The translations under genes were made by a program, and so were the position numbers. Under the pieces are notes generated by a model. It was not told the DNA's origin and searched no databases. It worked only from the letters and a program-made list of their open reading frames with translations. This document shows positions 38,926 to 47,748 of a stretch of 64,000 nucleotides of DNA, one piece after another (the first letter of the stretch is position 1; the number at the start of each line of letters is the position of its first letter). The DNA comes from Pseudonocardia benzenivorans CB1190 (lineage in GTDB: Bacteria; Actinomycetota; Actinomycetes; Mycobacteriales; Pseudonocardiaceae), in NCBI RefSeq assembly GCF_000196675.2, contig NC_015312.1:3906001-3970000 (forward strand), written 5' to 3'.

Positions 38926-39665
38926 GCACGCCTGCCGGAGGAACGGCCGTCGTCACGGGCGGGTCGTCGGGGATCGGTGCGGCCGTCGCGCTGCGGCTGG
39001 CCGCCGCGGGCTGGGACGTCGTCGTGAGCGGTCGGGACCGGACCCGCCTCGCCGCGGTCGCCGCGGCCTGCGGCGGGACCGCCGTCGAGGCCGACCTCGC
39101 GCGGCCCGACGGCGTCGAGGCCGTCCGGTCCGCAGCCGAGGGGCGGGTGCGGCTGCTCGTGCACGGCGCCGGGCTCGGGTGGGCGGGGCCGGTCGCCGAC
39201 ACCCCGCCCGACGCCGTCTCCGCCATGCTCGCGGTGAACCTCGACGCCCCGATCCGGCTCACGAACGCCCTCCTTCCCACGCTGCGCGACCAGGACGGGC
39301 ACGTCGTGTTCGTCGCCTCGGTCGCCGCGATCGGGGTGGCGGGTGAGGCCGTCTACTCCGCGACGAAGGCGGGCCTGCGCGGCTTCGCCGACGCGGTGCG
39401 CCTCGAGTCCGGCGTCCGCGTGACGACCGTGCTGCCCGGCGCCGTCGACACGCCGTACTTCGCGCGCCGCGGGACCCCGTACCACCGGAGGTTTCCGCGC
39501 CCGGTGAGCGCCGATCGGGTCGCGGCCGCGGTCGTGGACTCGGTGGGGCGCGACCGGGCCGAGGTCTTCGTCCCGCGCTGGCTCACCCTGGGTGCACGGG
39601 TGCACGGCGCCGTCCCGGCGACCTTCGCCCGGCTCTCCCGCCGGTTCGACCCGCCCGCACGCTGA
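38922..39665 (+). CDS. short-chain dehydrogenase/reductase
   Basis: A 247-residue NAD(P)-dependent oxidoreductase. It has the Rossmann motif VVTGGSSGIGAAVALRLAAAG with ARG close by (GRDRTRL, NADPH-type), NAG-equivalent VHGAGLGWAG, and the catalytic YSATK tetrad with the preceding VVFVASVAAIG serine. GTG at 38922 overlaps the transporter stop. Clear SDR, but the substrate is unknown; the neighbourhood suggests a lipid or sugar-nucleotide intermediate. Tail is basic. Confidence 0.85.
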   Translation: MSTPAGGTAVVTGGSSGIGAAVALRLAAAGWDVVVSGRDRTRLAAVAAACGGTAVEADLARPDGVEAVRSAAEGRVRLLVHGAGLGWAGPVADTPPDAVSAMLAVNLDAPIRLTNALLPTLRDQDGHVVFVASVAAIGVAGEAVYSATKAGLRGFADAVRLESGVRVTTVLPGAVDTPYFARRGTPYHRRFPRPVSADRVAAAVVDSVGRDRAEVFVPRWLTLGARVHGAVPATFARLSRRFDPPAR

Positions 39666-39773
39666 CCGCACGCTGACCGCACGGAGGCCCTCCGTCCGGC
39701 CGACGACGCACCCCGCCCGGCCCCGTCCGGCCCGCCGCGCCGTGCCCCGTCCGGCCGACGAACCACCCCGCCC

Positions 39774-39881
39774 GCAACCTCACTGCTGCCGCCGGCCGCC
39801 AGGACGACCGTGTGGTTGCGCCCGACAGCACGCGCGCAACCTCACCGCTCCCCCGACGCGCCACGACGACCGCCAGGTTGC
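39774..39881. repeat. two tandem hairpin-forming repeats between SDR gene and aroQ
   Basis: Copy 1 (39774-39819) and copy 2 (39836-39881) each begin GCAACCTCAC and end GGTTGC, so each can fold on itself. Starts are 62 bp apart. The upstream stretch 39690-39773 holds a further direct repeat of CCGTCCGGCCGACGA. Confidence 0.7.
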
Positions 39882-39913
39882 ACCGGCGACGCTCGGGGCG
39901 GCAGGTCGGCAGG

Positions 39914-40354
39914 TCAGCCGCGGGTCGCGAGCCCCCGCAGGGCGAGCGCGTAGCCCGGCACCCCGAACCCGACCACGATCCCCGCGGCCACCGGCGAGAG
40001 GTAGGAGTGGTGCCGGAACGACTCCCGCCGGTGCACGTTGGAGATGTGCACCTCGACGACGGGCACGTCGACGGCCTCGATCGCGTCGTGGAGGGCGACG
40101 GAGGTGTGGGTGTAGGCGCCCGCGTTGAGCACGACGCCCGGGCAGTCGGGTGTGCGGCCGGCCTCGTGCAGCCAGTCGACGAGCTCGCCCTCGTGGTTGG
40201 TCTGCCGGAACTCGCACGCCCATCCGGCGGCCGCGGCCTCGGCCCGGCACAGCTCCTCGACGTCGGCCAGCGTCGTCGAGCCGTAGACCTCGGGCCGGCG
40301 GGTGCCGAGCAGGTTGAGGTTCGGGCCGTTGAGCACGAAGACGGTCGCGGTCAC
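39914..40354 (-). CDS. aroQ: 3-dehydroquinate dehydratase, type II
   Basis: Converts 3-dehydroquinate to 3-dehydroshikimate in the shikimate pathway; can also act in quinate catabolism. The 146-residue protein has the N-terminal [17 protein letters not shown] (flexible lid with catalytic Arg and Tyr), [15 protein letters not shown], the [17 protein letters not shown] loop and [19 protein letters not shown] with the catalytic His. GTG at 40354 follows GGGAGGAT. A stand-alone aroQ, away from other aro genes in the window. Confidence 0.95.
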   Translation of the reverse strand: MTATVFVLNGPNLNLLGTRRPEVYGSTTLADVEELCRAEAAAAGWACEFRQTNHEGELVDWLHEAGRTPDCPGVVLNAGAYTHTSVALHDAIEAVDVPVVEVHISNVHRRESFRHHSYLSPVAAGIVVGFGVPGYALALRGLATRG

Positions 40355-40411
40355 GCGCCGATCCTCCCGTACGTGATCAGCGGGCCGGGCGCGGGTGGCA
40401 TCATCGGCCCC

Positions 40412-40972
40412 ATGGCGATGACCAGCAGGCTCGCGACGGTCGCCGACCTCCCCGCCCTCCTCCCGCTGGTCGACGCCGCGATCGAACGGCTGCTCACCCC
40501 CTGGCTCGACGCCGAGCAGATCCGGGCGAGCCGTCGGATCATGGGCCTGGACACCCGGCTGATCGAGGACGGGACCTACGTCGTCGTCGAGATCGACGGC
40601 AGGCCTGCGGGCTGCGGGGGCTGGAGCAGGCGGACCACGCTCTACGGCGGCGACCACACCCCGGGTCGCGACGACGCGCTGCTCGACCCGGCGACGCAGC
40701 CGGCCCGGATCCGCGCCATGTACACCGACCCCGGCTTCGCGCGGCGCGGGGTCGGGATGCTGGTCCTGCGGCGCTGCGAGGCGGCCGCGGCCGCCGAGGG
40801 GTTCACCCGCGCCGAGCTGATGGCGACGGTCGCGGGCCGGCCGCTCTACGAGGCGGCGGGATACCGCGTCGACGAGGAGCTCGACGACACGTCCACCGGT
40901 GTCCGGATACCTCTCGCCCGGATGAGCAGAACCATCGGCCCGGGCGCCGCCGCGGCGGGTGCGTCCTGGTAG
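40412..40972 (+). CDS. GNAT-family N-acetyltransferase
   Basis: A 186-residue acetyl-CoA-dependent acyltransferase. The GNAT acetyl-CoA loop is visible as [21 protein letters not shown] (RxxGxG/A type), preceded by the beta strands [18 protein letters not shown] and followed by [20 protein letters not shown] at 40412 and 40418 are both possible. It diverges from aroQ by 57 bp and precedes a MarR gene by 53 bp on the same strand. Substrate not predictable. Confidence 0.8.
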   Translation: MAMTSRLATVADLPALLPLVDAAIERLLTPWLDAEQIRASRRIMGLDTRLIEDGTYVVVEIDGRPAGCGGWSRRTTLYGGDHTPGRDDALLDPATQPARIRAMYTDPGFARRGVGMLVLRRCEAAAAAEGFTRAELMATVAGRPLYEAAGYRVDEELDDTSTGVRIPLARMSRTIGPGAAAAGASW

Positions 40973-41025
40973 GCATAGGGCGCGACACCAGCAGCGTCGC
41001 AGCTTTCCCGGCGAGGAGACCAGGC

Positions 41026-41484
41026 GTGCCCGACCCCGTGACGTTCGACCCGGAGGCGGTGGCGCGGCTCCGGCGCGCCATCGGCAGGCTCGCCCGCGTC
41101 CTCAACGCGTCGGCGATGAGCGAGGATCTCACGCCGAGCCAGGCGTCGGTGCTCGCGATCATCGGGTTCCGCGGCCCGATCGGGCCCACGGAGGTCGCCC
41201 GGATCGAGGGCATCAACCCGACGATGCTCTCGCGCATCGTCACCAAGCTCGACTCCGCGGGCCTGATCCGCCGCACCCCGCACCCGACCGACCAGCGCGC
41301 CGCCCTGCTCGAGGCCACCGACGCCGGGCGGGCGCGGACACAGCGCATCCGGGAGAAGCGGTCGGCGACCGTCACGGCGATCCTCGCCGACCTCCCCCCG
41401 ACCACGACGGCGACGCTGCTCGCGGCACTGCCCGCGCTCGAGGACCTGGCCGACGGCTTCGACCGGACCGCCGCCGACCGCTGA
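41026..41484 (+). CDS. MarR-family transcriptional regulator
   Basis: A 152-residue MarR-type regulator. The winged helix is clear ([23 protein letters not shown], then [21 protein letters not shown], with the wing [13 protein letters not shown]). GTG at 41026 follows GAGGAG. It converges with the MFS transporter gene, a common arrangement for export control, although the 193-bp gap and opposite orientation make the link uncertain. Confidence 0.83.
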   Translation: MPDPVTFDPEAVARLRRAIGRLARVLNASAMSEDLTPSQASVLAIIGFRGPIGPTEVARIEGINPTMLSRIVTKLDSAGLIRRTPHPTDQRAALLEATDAGRARTQRIREKRSATVTAILADLPPTTTATLLAALPALEDLADGFDRTAADR

Positions 41485-41677
41485 GCCCGCTCGCGACCGC
41501 AGCGGAGCCGGTCGGACCCCCGCGCGGTCTGACTCCCGGGCCCGGACTCCGTCCCCGAGGACTCCGTCCCCGACTCCGGGCCCGGCCTCCGAGCCCCCGA
41601 CCCCCAGCCCGGACTCCGAGCACGGACTCCGAGCACGGACCCCAGGGCCCTCGGGCCGCGCGGCGGCGCCCCGGGGC
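41485..41677. repeat. low-complexity C/G-rich stretch with CGGACTCC copies
   Basis: CGGACTCCGAGCA and related CCGGACTCC units recur between about 41540 and 41645. No gene is supported here. Confidence 0.55.
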
Positions 41678-43036
41678 TCAGGCCGCGGTGTCCGGTGACG
41701 CCGCGCACCCGTACCGCGTCGCGCCCGGCGCCGCGGCGGCGAGCGCCGGCCGTCGCGGCGGTCGCACGACGAGGAACGCGACCATCCCGACGACCGTCAG
41801 GACGGTGATCGCCGCGAACCCGAGCGGGTAGCCCCCGGCGCCCGCGGCGAAGGCGGTGACGACGAGCGGGCCGGCGAGCATGCCGAGCGACACGAAGCCC
41901 ATGGACCAGCCCATGATCGTGCCGAACGAGCGGACCCCGAAGTAGTCCGCGCGGATCGCGTTCATCGCGGGCCCGCGCAGTCCCCAGGCCAGCCCGTGCA
42001 CGAGCGCCGCACCGATCACCACCGGCAGGGTCGTCGCCACGGCGAGCGTGACGAGCACCGCCGTCTGCACGACCATGCAGCCCACCGCGAGCCGGCGCTT
42101 GTCGAAGCGGTCCCCGATGATCCCGGTGACGATCTGGCCGACCAGCTGCGTCACCGACATCCCCGCCACGGCCAGCCCGGCGACCTGGATGTCGAACCCG
42201 CGCCCGTGCGTCATCAGCGGGATGAGGTGCAGGTTCATCGCGCCGACGGCGACGAGCGCGCAGCCGTGCCCGACGATCAGCAGCCAGAACGCCGACGTGC
42301 GGATCGCGGCGCGCAGGTCCATGTCCGGGGCCCCGGCCGCCACGACGACGCCGTCGGGGACCGCGGCGGGGACGGGCACCTCGGAGCGCCGCCGCAGGCT
42401 CCGGCGCCGGGAGCGGGTGGGGCGGCGCTCGATCGGCCCGGGCAGCGGCAGCACCGCCGCGAGGCCGAGGACGAGCGTGATCACGGCGACGACGAGGAAC
42501 GTGGTGCGCCAGCCGGTCGCGCCGAGCAGCCAGACGACGGCGGGTACGAGCAGCCCGCCGAGCGCGATCCCGCTGGGCAGCAGGCCGAGCGCGAGCGTGC
42601 GCCGCTCGGTGAGCGCCTGCACGACGGCGACGGTCAGCGGCGTGATGCCCGCCGCCGACACACCGAGCGCGACGACGACGATCGCGGCGACGAACCCGCC
42701 GCCGCTGCCGGCCTGCGCCGCGAGCGCGCAGCCCGCCGCGGTGAGGATCGTGCCCACGCCCGCGACCGCACGGGTGCCGAACCGGTCGCAGCACCACCCG
42801 GTCACGGGCGACAGCGTCCCGTTGCCGAGCTGGACGACCGCGAACGCCACCGCGACGACGCCGGGGTTCCAGCCGGTCTCGGCCGTGATCGCGACGAGGT
42901 AGGCGCCGAAGGCACTGACGACGAAGCCGGTCTGCAGCGTCAGCAGCGCCGCCCCGGCGACGACGACGCCCCAGCCCCGGGCACGTACGCGGGTACGGCC
43001 CGGTCCGCCACGGGCGGACCGGGCCGTGGACGGCAC
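41678..43036 (-). CDS. MFS transporter (possible carboxylate/aromatic-acid importer)
   Basis: A 452-residue transporter with 12 hydrophobic segments in two halves of six. Typical marks are the loop 2-3 region GWCCDRFGTRAVAGVG and the equivalent IIGDRFDKRRLAVG in the second half, with a charged central loop (ERRPTRSRRRSLRRRS). GTG at 43036 is 3 bp after the stop of the ABC ATPase gene on the same strand, so it belongs to the leftward catabolic operon. Oxalate/formate antiporter-like MFS proteins look alike, but substrate is not deducible. Confidence 0.82.
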   Translation of the reverse strand: MPSTARSARGGPGRTRVRARGWGVVVAGAALLTLQTGFVVSAFGAYLVAITAETGWNPGVVAVAFAVVQLGNGTLSPVTGWCCDRFGTRAVAGVGTILTAAGCALAAQAGSGGGFVAAIVVVALGVSAAGITPLTVAVVQALTERRTLALGLLPSGIALGGLLVPAVVWLLGATGWRTTFLVVAVITLVLGLAAVLPLPGPIERRPTRSRRRSLRRRSEVPVPAAVPDGVVVAAGAPDMDLRAAIRTSAFWLLIVGHGCALVAVGAMNLHLIPLMTHGRGFDIQVAGLAVAGMSVTQLVGQIVTGIIGDRFDKRRLAVGCMVVQTAVLVTLAVATTLPVVIGAALVHGLAWGLRGPAMNAIRADYFGVRSFGTIMGWSMGFVSLGMLAGPLVVTAFAAGAGGYPLGFAAITVLTVVGMVAFLVVRPPRRPALAAAAPGATRYGCAASPDTAA

Positions 43037-43038
43037 GC

Positions 43039-44181
43039 TCAGCTCTCGGTGCGGCTCGACGCCGCCCCGTTCGACCCCGCCCCGTTCGACCCCGCCCCGT
43101 TCGACGCCGTCAGCGGCGTCGTGGGGACGGCTGTGACCGCGGGTGCGATCGGCTCGCCCACCGCCGTGTCGAGCACCGGGTGGTGGCACGCGGTGAAGCG
43201 GCCGGGAGCGACCTCCCGCATCTGCGGGACCTCATCGGCGCACCGGTCGGTGGCGAGCGGGCAGCGGGTGCGGAACCGGCACCCGCTGGGCGGCGACACC
43301 GGCGAGGGCATCTCGCCCGTGCCGACCTCGCCCCGCTGCGCGCCCTCCATCGACGGGATCGACGACACCAGCAGCCGCGTGTACGGGTGCACGGGGGCGT
43401 CGAACAGCGCCTCGGTCGGGCCCAGCTCGCAGATCCGGCCCAGGTACATCACGGCGACCCGGTCGCTGATGTTGCGCACGACGCCGAGGTCGTGGGCGAT
43501 GAACACCAGCGTGAGGCCGTAGCGGGCCTTCATGTCCTCGAGCAGGTTGAGGATCTGCGCCTGCACCGACACGTCGAGCGCCGAGACGGGCTCGTCGCAG
43601 ATCAGCACCTCCGGCTCGAGCACCAGCGCCCGCGCGATGGAGACGCGCTGGCACTGGCCGCCGGAGAACTGGTGGGGACGGCGGTCGGCCACCTGGTCGG
43701 GGTCGAGACCGACGGCGCGCAGCACGTCGGGAACGACCTTGTCCTTGTCGGCGCCCCGGCCCCACACCACCAGCGGGTCGCCGACGATGTCGGGGATCCG
43801 CCGCCGCGGGTTCAGCGAGGAGATGGGGTCCTGGAAGATCATCTGCAGCTTCGGCCGCAGCTTGCGGACCTCCTCGGGCGAGAGCGCCGCGAGGTCGCGG
43901 CCGTCGAAGTGCACCGACCCGCCCGTCGGCCGCGGCAGCTGCATGATCGCGCGGCCGGTGGTCGACTTGCCGCACCCGGACTCCCCGACGAGCCCCAGCG
44001 TCTCGCCGCGCCGGACCTCGAGGTTGATGCCCGACACCGCGTGCACGACCTGCCCCGCGCCGGCCGGGAACTCGACGACGAGGTCCTCCAGCCGCAGCAC
44101 GACGTCGTCGGCCGACCGGTCGTCACGCGTCTTCTCCAGGACCGAACCAGTGTCCGTGCTCATGTCCGTCGTGCTGCTCAT
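43039..44181 (-). CDS. oligopeptide-type ABC transporter ATPase (OppF/DppF-like)
   Basis: A 380-residue ATP-binding subunit. Walker A is GESGCGKSTTGR, the signature motif FSGGQCQRVSIARAL, and Walker B VLICDEPVSALDVSVQAQ. A C-terminal oligopeptide-transporter tail contains the Fe-S-like cysteines (GCRFRTRCPLATDRCADE). Its last 25 codons carry three 15-bp repeats (43064-43108). ATG at 44181 overlaps the upstream OppD-like gene as ATGA. Works with the neighbouring permeases and binding protein. Confidence 0.92.
   Translation of the reverse strand: MSSTTDMSTDTGSVLEKTRDDRSADDVVLRLEDLVVEFPAGAGQVVHAVSGINLEVRRGETLGLVGESGCGKSTTGRAIMQLPRPTGGSVHFDGRDLAALSPEEVRKLRPKLQMIFQDPISSLNPRRRIPDIVGDPLVVWGRGADKDKVVPDVLRAVGLDPDQVADRRPHQFSGGQCQRVSIARALVLEPEVLICDEPVSALDVSVQAQILNLLEDMKARYGLTLVFIAHDLGVVRNISDRVAVMYLGRICELGPTEALFDAPVHPYTRLLVSSIPSMEGAQRGEVGTGEMPSPVSPPSGCRFRTRCPLATDRCADEVPQMREVAPGRFTACHHPVLDTAVGEPIAPAVTAVPTTPLTASNGAGSNGAGSNGAASSRTES
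43064..43108 (-). repeat. three 15-bp units in the ABC ATPase gene
   Basis: GCCCCGTTCGACCCC is repeated at 43064-43078 and 43079-43093, with a one-base variant at 43094-43108. On the coding strand this encodes Ser-Asn-Gly-Ala-Gly-type repeats near the C-terminus. Confidence 0.9.
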
Positions 44182-45356
44182 GCCGGCACCATCTCCCCCG
44201 TCACCGGTGTCCCGGCCGCGGTCTCCCCGCGTTCGACGTTCCGTCTGCGCGCCTCGGCGTTCTCGGGCGTCCCCACCGGATACCAGCACCGGTAGGAGTG
44301 GCCCTCGATGCCCCCGCCGGGCAGCTCCGAGGCGGGGCGCAGCGGCGGCTCCTCGGTCAGGCAGCGGTCCTGCGCGTACGGGCAGCGCGGGCTGAAGCGG
44401 CAACCGCTGGGCGGGGACAACAGGTTCGGCGGACGGCCGGGGATGACGGCCAGCCGCACGTGGTTCGGCCCGGTGATCGGCGGGACCGCGTTCATCAGCG
44501 CCTCGGTGTAGGGCATCCGGGGCGCGTCGAAGAGGTCCTTCGTCGGCGCGGTCTCGACGATCCGGCCCGCGTACATGACCGCGATCCGGTCCGACCGGCT
44601 GCGCACGACCCGCAGGTCGTGGGTGACCAGCAGCATCGCCATGCCCAGCCGCGACTGCAGGTCGCCCAGCAGGTCGAGGATTTGGGCCTGGACGGTGACG
44701 TCGAGGGCCGTGGTGGGCTCGTCGGCCAGCAGCAGCCGCGGGCTGCACGACAGCGCGATCGCGATGGTCACGCGCTGGCGCATGCCGCCGGAGAGCTCGT
44801 GCGGGTACTGCCGCACGCGCCGCTCCGGCTCCGAGAGCCCGACCGACCGCAGCAGCTCGACCGCCCGGGCGTTCGCGTCCTGCTTGGAGAGCTTGTGGTG
44901 CAGGACGAGCGTCTCGGTGATCTGCGCCCCGATGCGCTTGACCGGGTTGAGTGAGGTCATCGGGTCCTGCAGGACGAGGGCGATCTCCTTGCCCCACACG
45001 CCGGCGAGCCCCTTGGCGTCGAGGTCGGAGAGCGTGATCCCGTCGAAGGTCACGGTGCCCTCGACGTCGGTCTCGCGGCTCCCCGAGATCAGGCCCATGA
45101 CCCGCCTGGTGAAGACGGTCTTGCCCGACCCGGACTCGCCGACGACGGCGAGCACCTCGCCCTCGCGCAGCGTCAACGAGACGCCCTCGACCGCGTGCAC
45201 CACACCATTGCGGGTGTGGAAGCGGACGTGGACGTCGTCGACGGTCAGCAGGTCGCCCTTGGCGGGCCGGGCGTCGCCCGCGGCGTTCGCGGCGCGGTGC
45301 CGGCCGGCCGCCTCGGCGGCGACGGTCGTGGGTGCGGTGTCAGTCGGGCGCGTCAC
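44178..45356 (-). CDS. oligopeptide-type ABC transporter ATPase (OppD/DppD-like)
   Basis: A 392-residue ATP-binding subunit. Walker A is GESGSGKTVFTRR, the signature is LSGGMRQRVTIAIAL, and Walker B LLLADEPTTALDVTVQAQ. The C-terminal oligopeptide motif GCRFSPRCPYAQDRC is present. GTG at 45356 overlaps the permease stop as GTGA. It pairs with the OppF-like protein at 43039-44181. Confidence 0.93.
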   Translation of the reverse strand: MTRPTDTAPTTVAAEAAGRHRAANAAGDARPAKGDLLTVDDVHVRFHTRNGVVHAVEGVSLTLREGEVLAVVGESGSGKTVFTRRVMGLISGSRETDVEGTVTFDGITLSDLDAKGLAGVWGKEIALVLQDPMTSLNPVKRIGAQITETLVLHHKLSKQDANARAVELLRSVGLSEPERRVRQYPHELSGGMRQRVTIAIALSCSPRLLLADEPTTALDVTVQAQILDLLGDLQSRLGMAMLLVTHDLRVVRSRSDRIAVMYAGRIVETAPTKDLFDAPRMPYTEALMNAVPPITGPNHVRLAVIPGRPPNLLSPPSGCRFSPRCPYAQDRCLTEEPPLRPASELPGGGIEGHSYRCWYPVGTPENAEARRRNVERGETAAGTPVTGEMVPA

Positions 45357-46318
45357 AGGTTGCTCTCCCTGACCTCGAACAACTTCCGGCTCCGCTCACC
45401 GACGTAGTTGATCGCCAGCACGGTGAGGAACATGACCGCGGCGGGGATCAGCGAGATGTGCGGGTACTCGATCAGCTGGGTGCGCCCGCCGGCGATCATG
45501 CCGCCCCACGAGGGGGTGGGTGGCGGGATACCCAGGCCGAGGAAGCTCAACGAGCCTTCCACGACGATGAAGACGCCGACCATGATGAAGCCGTACGCCG
45601 CGATCGGCATGACGACGTTGGGGGCGATCTCCCGCAGGATGATCCGCATGGGTTTCGCCCCGTAGGCCCGCGCGGCGTGCACGAACTCCCGCTGCGTGAC
45701 GACGAGCGTCGTCGCCCTGGCGAGCCGGATGAACGTCGGCACCGACAGGATCGCCAGGCCCACGATCAGGTTCGTCAGGCTCGCCCCCAGGATCGCGACG
45801 ATCGCGATGATCAGCACGAGGCCGGGGAACGCGAGCACGACGTCGGTGACGAGCGAGAGCACGCGCTCGGTGCGACCGCGGAAGTAGCCCGCCATCATGC
45901 CGAGGATGCCACCGACGACCGCGCCGAGCAGGACGGCGCAGATGCCGACCAGCAACGACGCCCGCGCGCCGTAGATGATGCGCGAGAGGTTGTCACGGCC
46001 GAGCGTGTCGCCGCCGAGCCAGTGCTCGGGCGTGATGCCGCCGAACACGTTGTTGTAGTCCGGCACGGCCGGGTCCCACAGCGGCAGCAGCGGGGCGAAG
46101 ATCGCCGAGATCACGACGGCGGCGATCCAGAACCAGGCGAGGTACCAGCCGATCGGCGTGCGCGTGCGGCGCGCCTTGACCGGCTCGGTGGCCGTGTTCC
46201 CGGTGATGGGCTCGACGAGGTCGAGGTCGACGGAGGTGACCTCCGAGTCGAGGGCGTCGGTGTCGGTGGCCGACACCTTCTCGAGGCTCTGTGTGCTGGT
46301 CTTCCGGATGTCAGGCAT
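45353..46318 (-). CDS. ABC transporter permease (OppC/DppC-like)
   Basis: A 321-residue permease with a long polar N-terminus (about 52 residues) and six hydrophobic segments. The EAA-loop consensus is YGAKPMRIILREIAPNVV, and the C-terminal ends in SLSFLGLGIPPPTPSWGG, conserved in DppC-type proteins. ATG at 46318 overlaps the OppB-like stop by 8 bp. With OppB it forms the transmembrane channel. Confidence 0.92.
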   Translation of the reverse strand: MPDIRKTSTQSLEKVSATDTDALDSEVTSVDLDLVEPITGNTATEPVKARRTRTPIGWYLAWFWIAAVVISAIFAPLLPLWDPAVPDYNNVFGGITPEHWLGGDTLGRDNLSRIIYGARASLLVGICAVLLGAVVGGILGMMAGYFRGRTERVLSLVTDVVLAFPGLVLIIAIVAILGASLTNLIVGLAILSVPTFIRLARATTLVVTQREFVHAARAYGAKPMRIILREIAPNVVMPIAAYGFIMVGVFIVVEGSLSFLGLGIPPPTPSWGGMIAGGRTQLIEYPHISLIPAAVMFLTVLAINYVGERSRKLFEVRESNL

Positions 46319-47354
46319 CTCGGCGCACCCGTGGGTCGAGGACGAGGTAGAGCAGGTCGATGATCATGTTGATCACGACGTAGGCCACCGCGACGAACAG
46401 CAGTCCGCCCTGCAGCAGCATGTAGTCGCGGTTGAACACCGCCTGCACGATCATCTGGCCGAGCCCGGGGATCGCGAAGAGCGTCTCGACGATCACCGTC
46501 CCGCCCAGGAGCCGCCCGATGTTCACCCCGGAGAGGGTGATCAGCGAGAACGACGAGGGCCGCAGCGCGTGGCGCAGCAGGATGGTCCGCGGGCCGAGGC
46601 CCTTGGACCGGGCCATCAGGATGTAGTCCTCCTGCAGCGTCGAGATCATGTCCGATCTCAGGAGTTGTCGGTAGACCGCCGCCTCGCCGATCATCAGCGT
46701 CAGACAGGGCAGGATGATCGTCCTGATGTTGCCCAACGGGTCGGTGAAGAAACTCTCGTACCCGGTCGCCGGCAGGATGCTCGTCAGGCCGCCCGCGAAC
46801 AGGACGATGAGCACCATGCCGAACACGAACTGCGGCATGGCCGCGGCACCGAACCCGAGGGTCATCGACGCGCGGTCGACGAACCGGCCCGGGCGGTAGG
46901 CCGAGTAGATCGCCAGCGGCACGGCGATCAGCAGTGCGAGCACCTCGGCGACGATGGTCAGCTCGAACGTCACCGGGATGCGCTGTGCCAGCGCCTCGGT
47001 GACGGGCTGGCCGGTGCGGAAGGACTTGCCGAGGTCACCGGTGACGACGCCGCCGAGCCAGTCGATGTATCGCACGATCATCGGCCGGTCCAGGCCCAGG
47101 TCGAGGCGCACCTGCGCGACCTGGGCCGGGGTGGCGTTGTCACCGGCGACGACGACGGCCGCGTCGCCGGGGAGCAGGTCGATCACGACGAACGACAGGA
47201 ACGTCACCGCGATCAGAACGATGAGCAGATGGACCAGCCGGCGCCGGACCCGTCGCACGGCCGCGTTCCGCCGGGCCCCGCGCGGGGCCTTGCCTGGCGC
47301 CTCGCCCGGCGGCGCAGCCGTGGTCGGTGGTGTCGAGATGGTCATCTCTGCCAT
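46311..47354 (-). CDS. ABC transporter permease (OppB/DppB-like)
   Basis: A 347-residue permease with six hydrophobic segments, starting with a basic N-terminus and LLIVLIAVTFLSFVVIDLLPGDAA. The first-loop consensus DLGLDRPMIVRYIDWLGGVV and the EAA region ARSKGLGPRTILLRHALRPSS are typical of DppB. ATG at 47354 has GAGG 6 nt upstream, just after the ferredoxin stop, so the ferredoxin is in the same transcript. Confidence 0.92.
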   Translation of the reverse strand: MAEMTISTPPTTAAPPGEAPGKAPRGARRNAAVRRVRRRLVHLLIVLIAVTFLSFVVIDLLPGDAAVVVAGDNATPAQVAQVRLDLGLDRPMIVRYIDWLGGVVTGDLGKSFRTGQPVTEALAQRIPVTFELTIVAEVLALLIAVPLAIYSAYRPGRFVDRASMTLGFGAAAMPQFVFGMVLIVLFAGGLTSILPATGYESFFTDPLGNIRTIILPCLTLMIGEAAVYRQLLRSDMISTLQEDYILMARSKGLGPRTILLRHALRPSSFSLITLSGVNIGRLLGGTVIVETLFAIPGLGQMIVQAVFNRDYMLLQGGLLFVAVAYVVINMIIDLLYLVLDPRVRRDA

Positions 47355-47361
47355 GGCGGCC

Positions 47362-47706
47362 TCAGCTCTCCCGCGGCGGCAACGCTGCGACCAGCGGGGT
47401 GTCGATGTCGACGGGTCCGAACGCCCCCGCACCGCCGGGCTCGCCGAGCGGCGCGTCGCGGCCGGGCAGGGTCTCGTAGAAGAAGGCTGCGTTGTCGGCC
47501 AGGTGTGGACGCTCCTCGTCGGTGAGCTCCTGCTCGAGCACGATGGCGTCGACCGGGCACTCCGGCTCGCAGGCGCCGCACTCGATGCACTCGCCCGGGT
47601 TGATGTAGAGCTTGCGCCCACCCTGGTAGATGCAGTCGACCGGGCAGACGTCGACGCAGCTGCGGTCCATGAGGTCGACACACGGTTCGGCGATGATGTA
47701 GGTCAT
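47362..47706 (-). CDS. fdxA: 7Fe (3Fe-4S/4Fe-4S) ferredoxin
   Basis: A 114-residue low-potential electron carrier. Cysteines 9, 17, 21 and 25 and the CIECGACEPECP group (40, 43, 46, 50) form the two cluster sites, as in FdxA-type ferredoxins. The C-terminal 60 residues are acidic with no cluster ligands. Location inside an operon with a Rieske oxygenase suggests it delivers electrons to that enzyme. The usual reductase partner is not in the window. Confidence 0.92.
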   Translation of the reverse strand: MTYIIAEPCVDLMDRSCVDVCPVDCIYQGGRKLYINPGECIECGACEPECPVDAIVLEQELTDEERPHLADNAAFFYETLPGRDAPLGEPGGAGAFGPVDIDTPLVAALPPRES

Positions 47707-47748
47707 CTCGTCACTCCCTCCCCTTGATCGGGTGCGGTGTGGGCCGGG

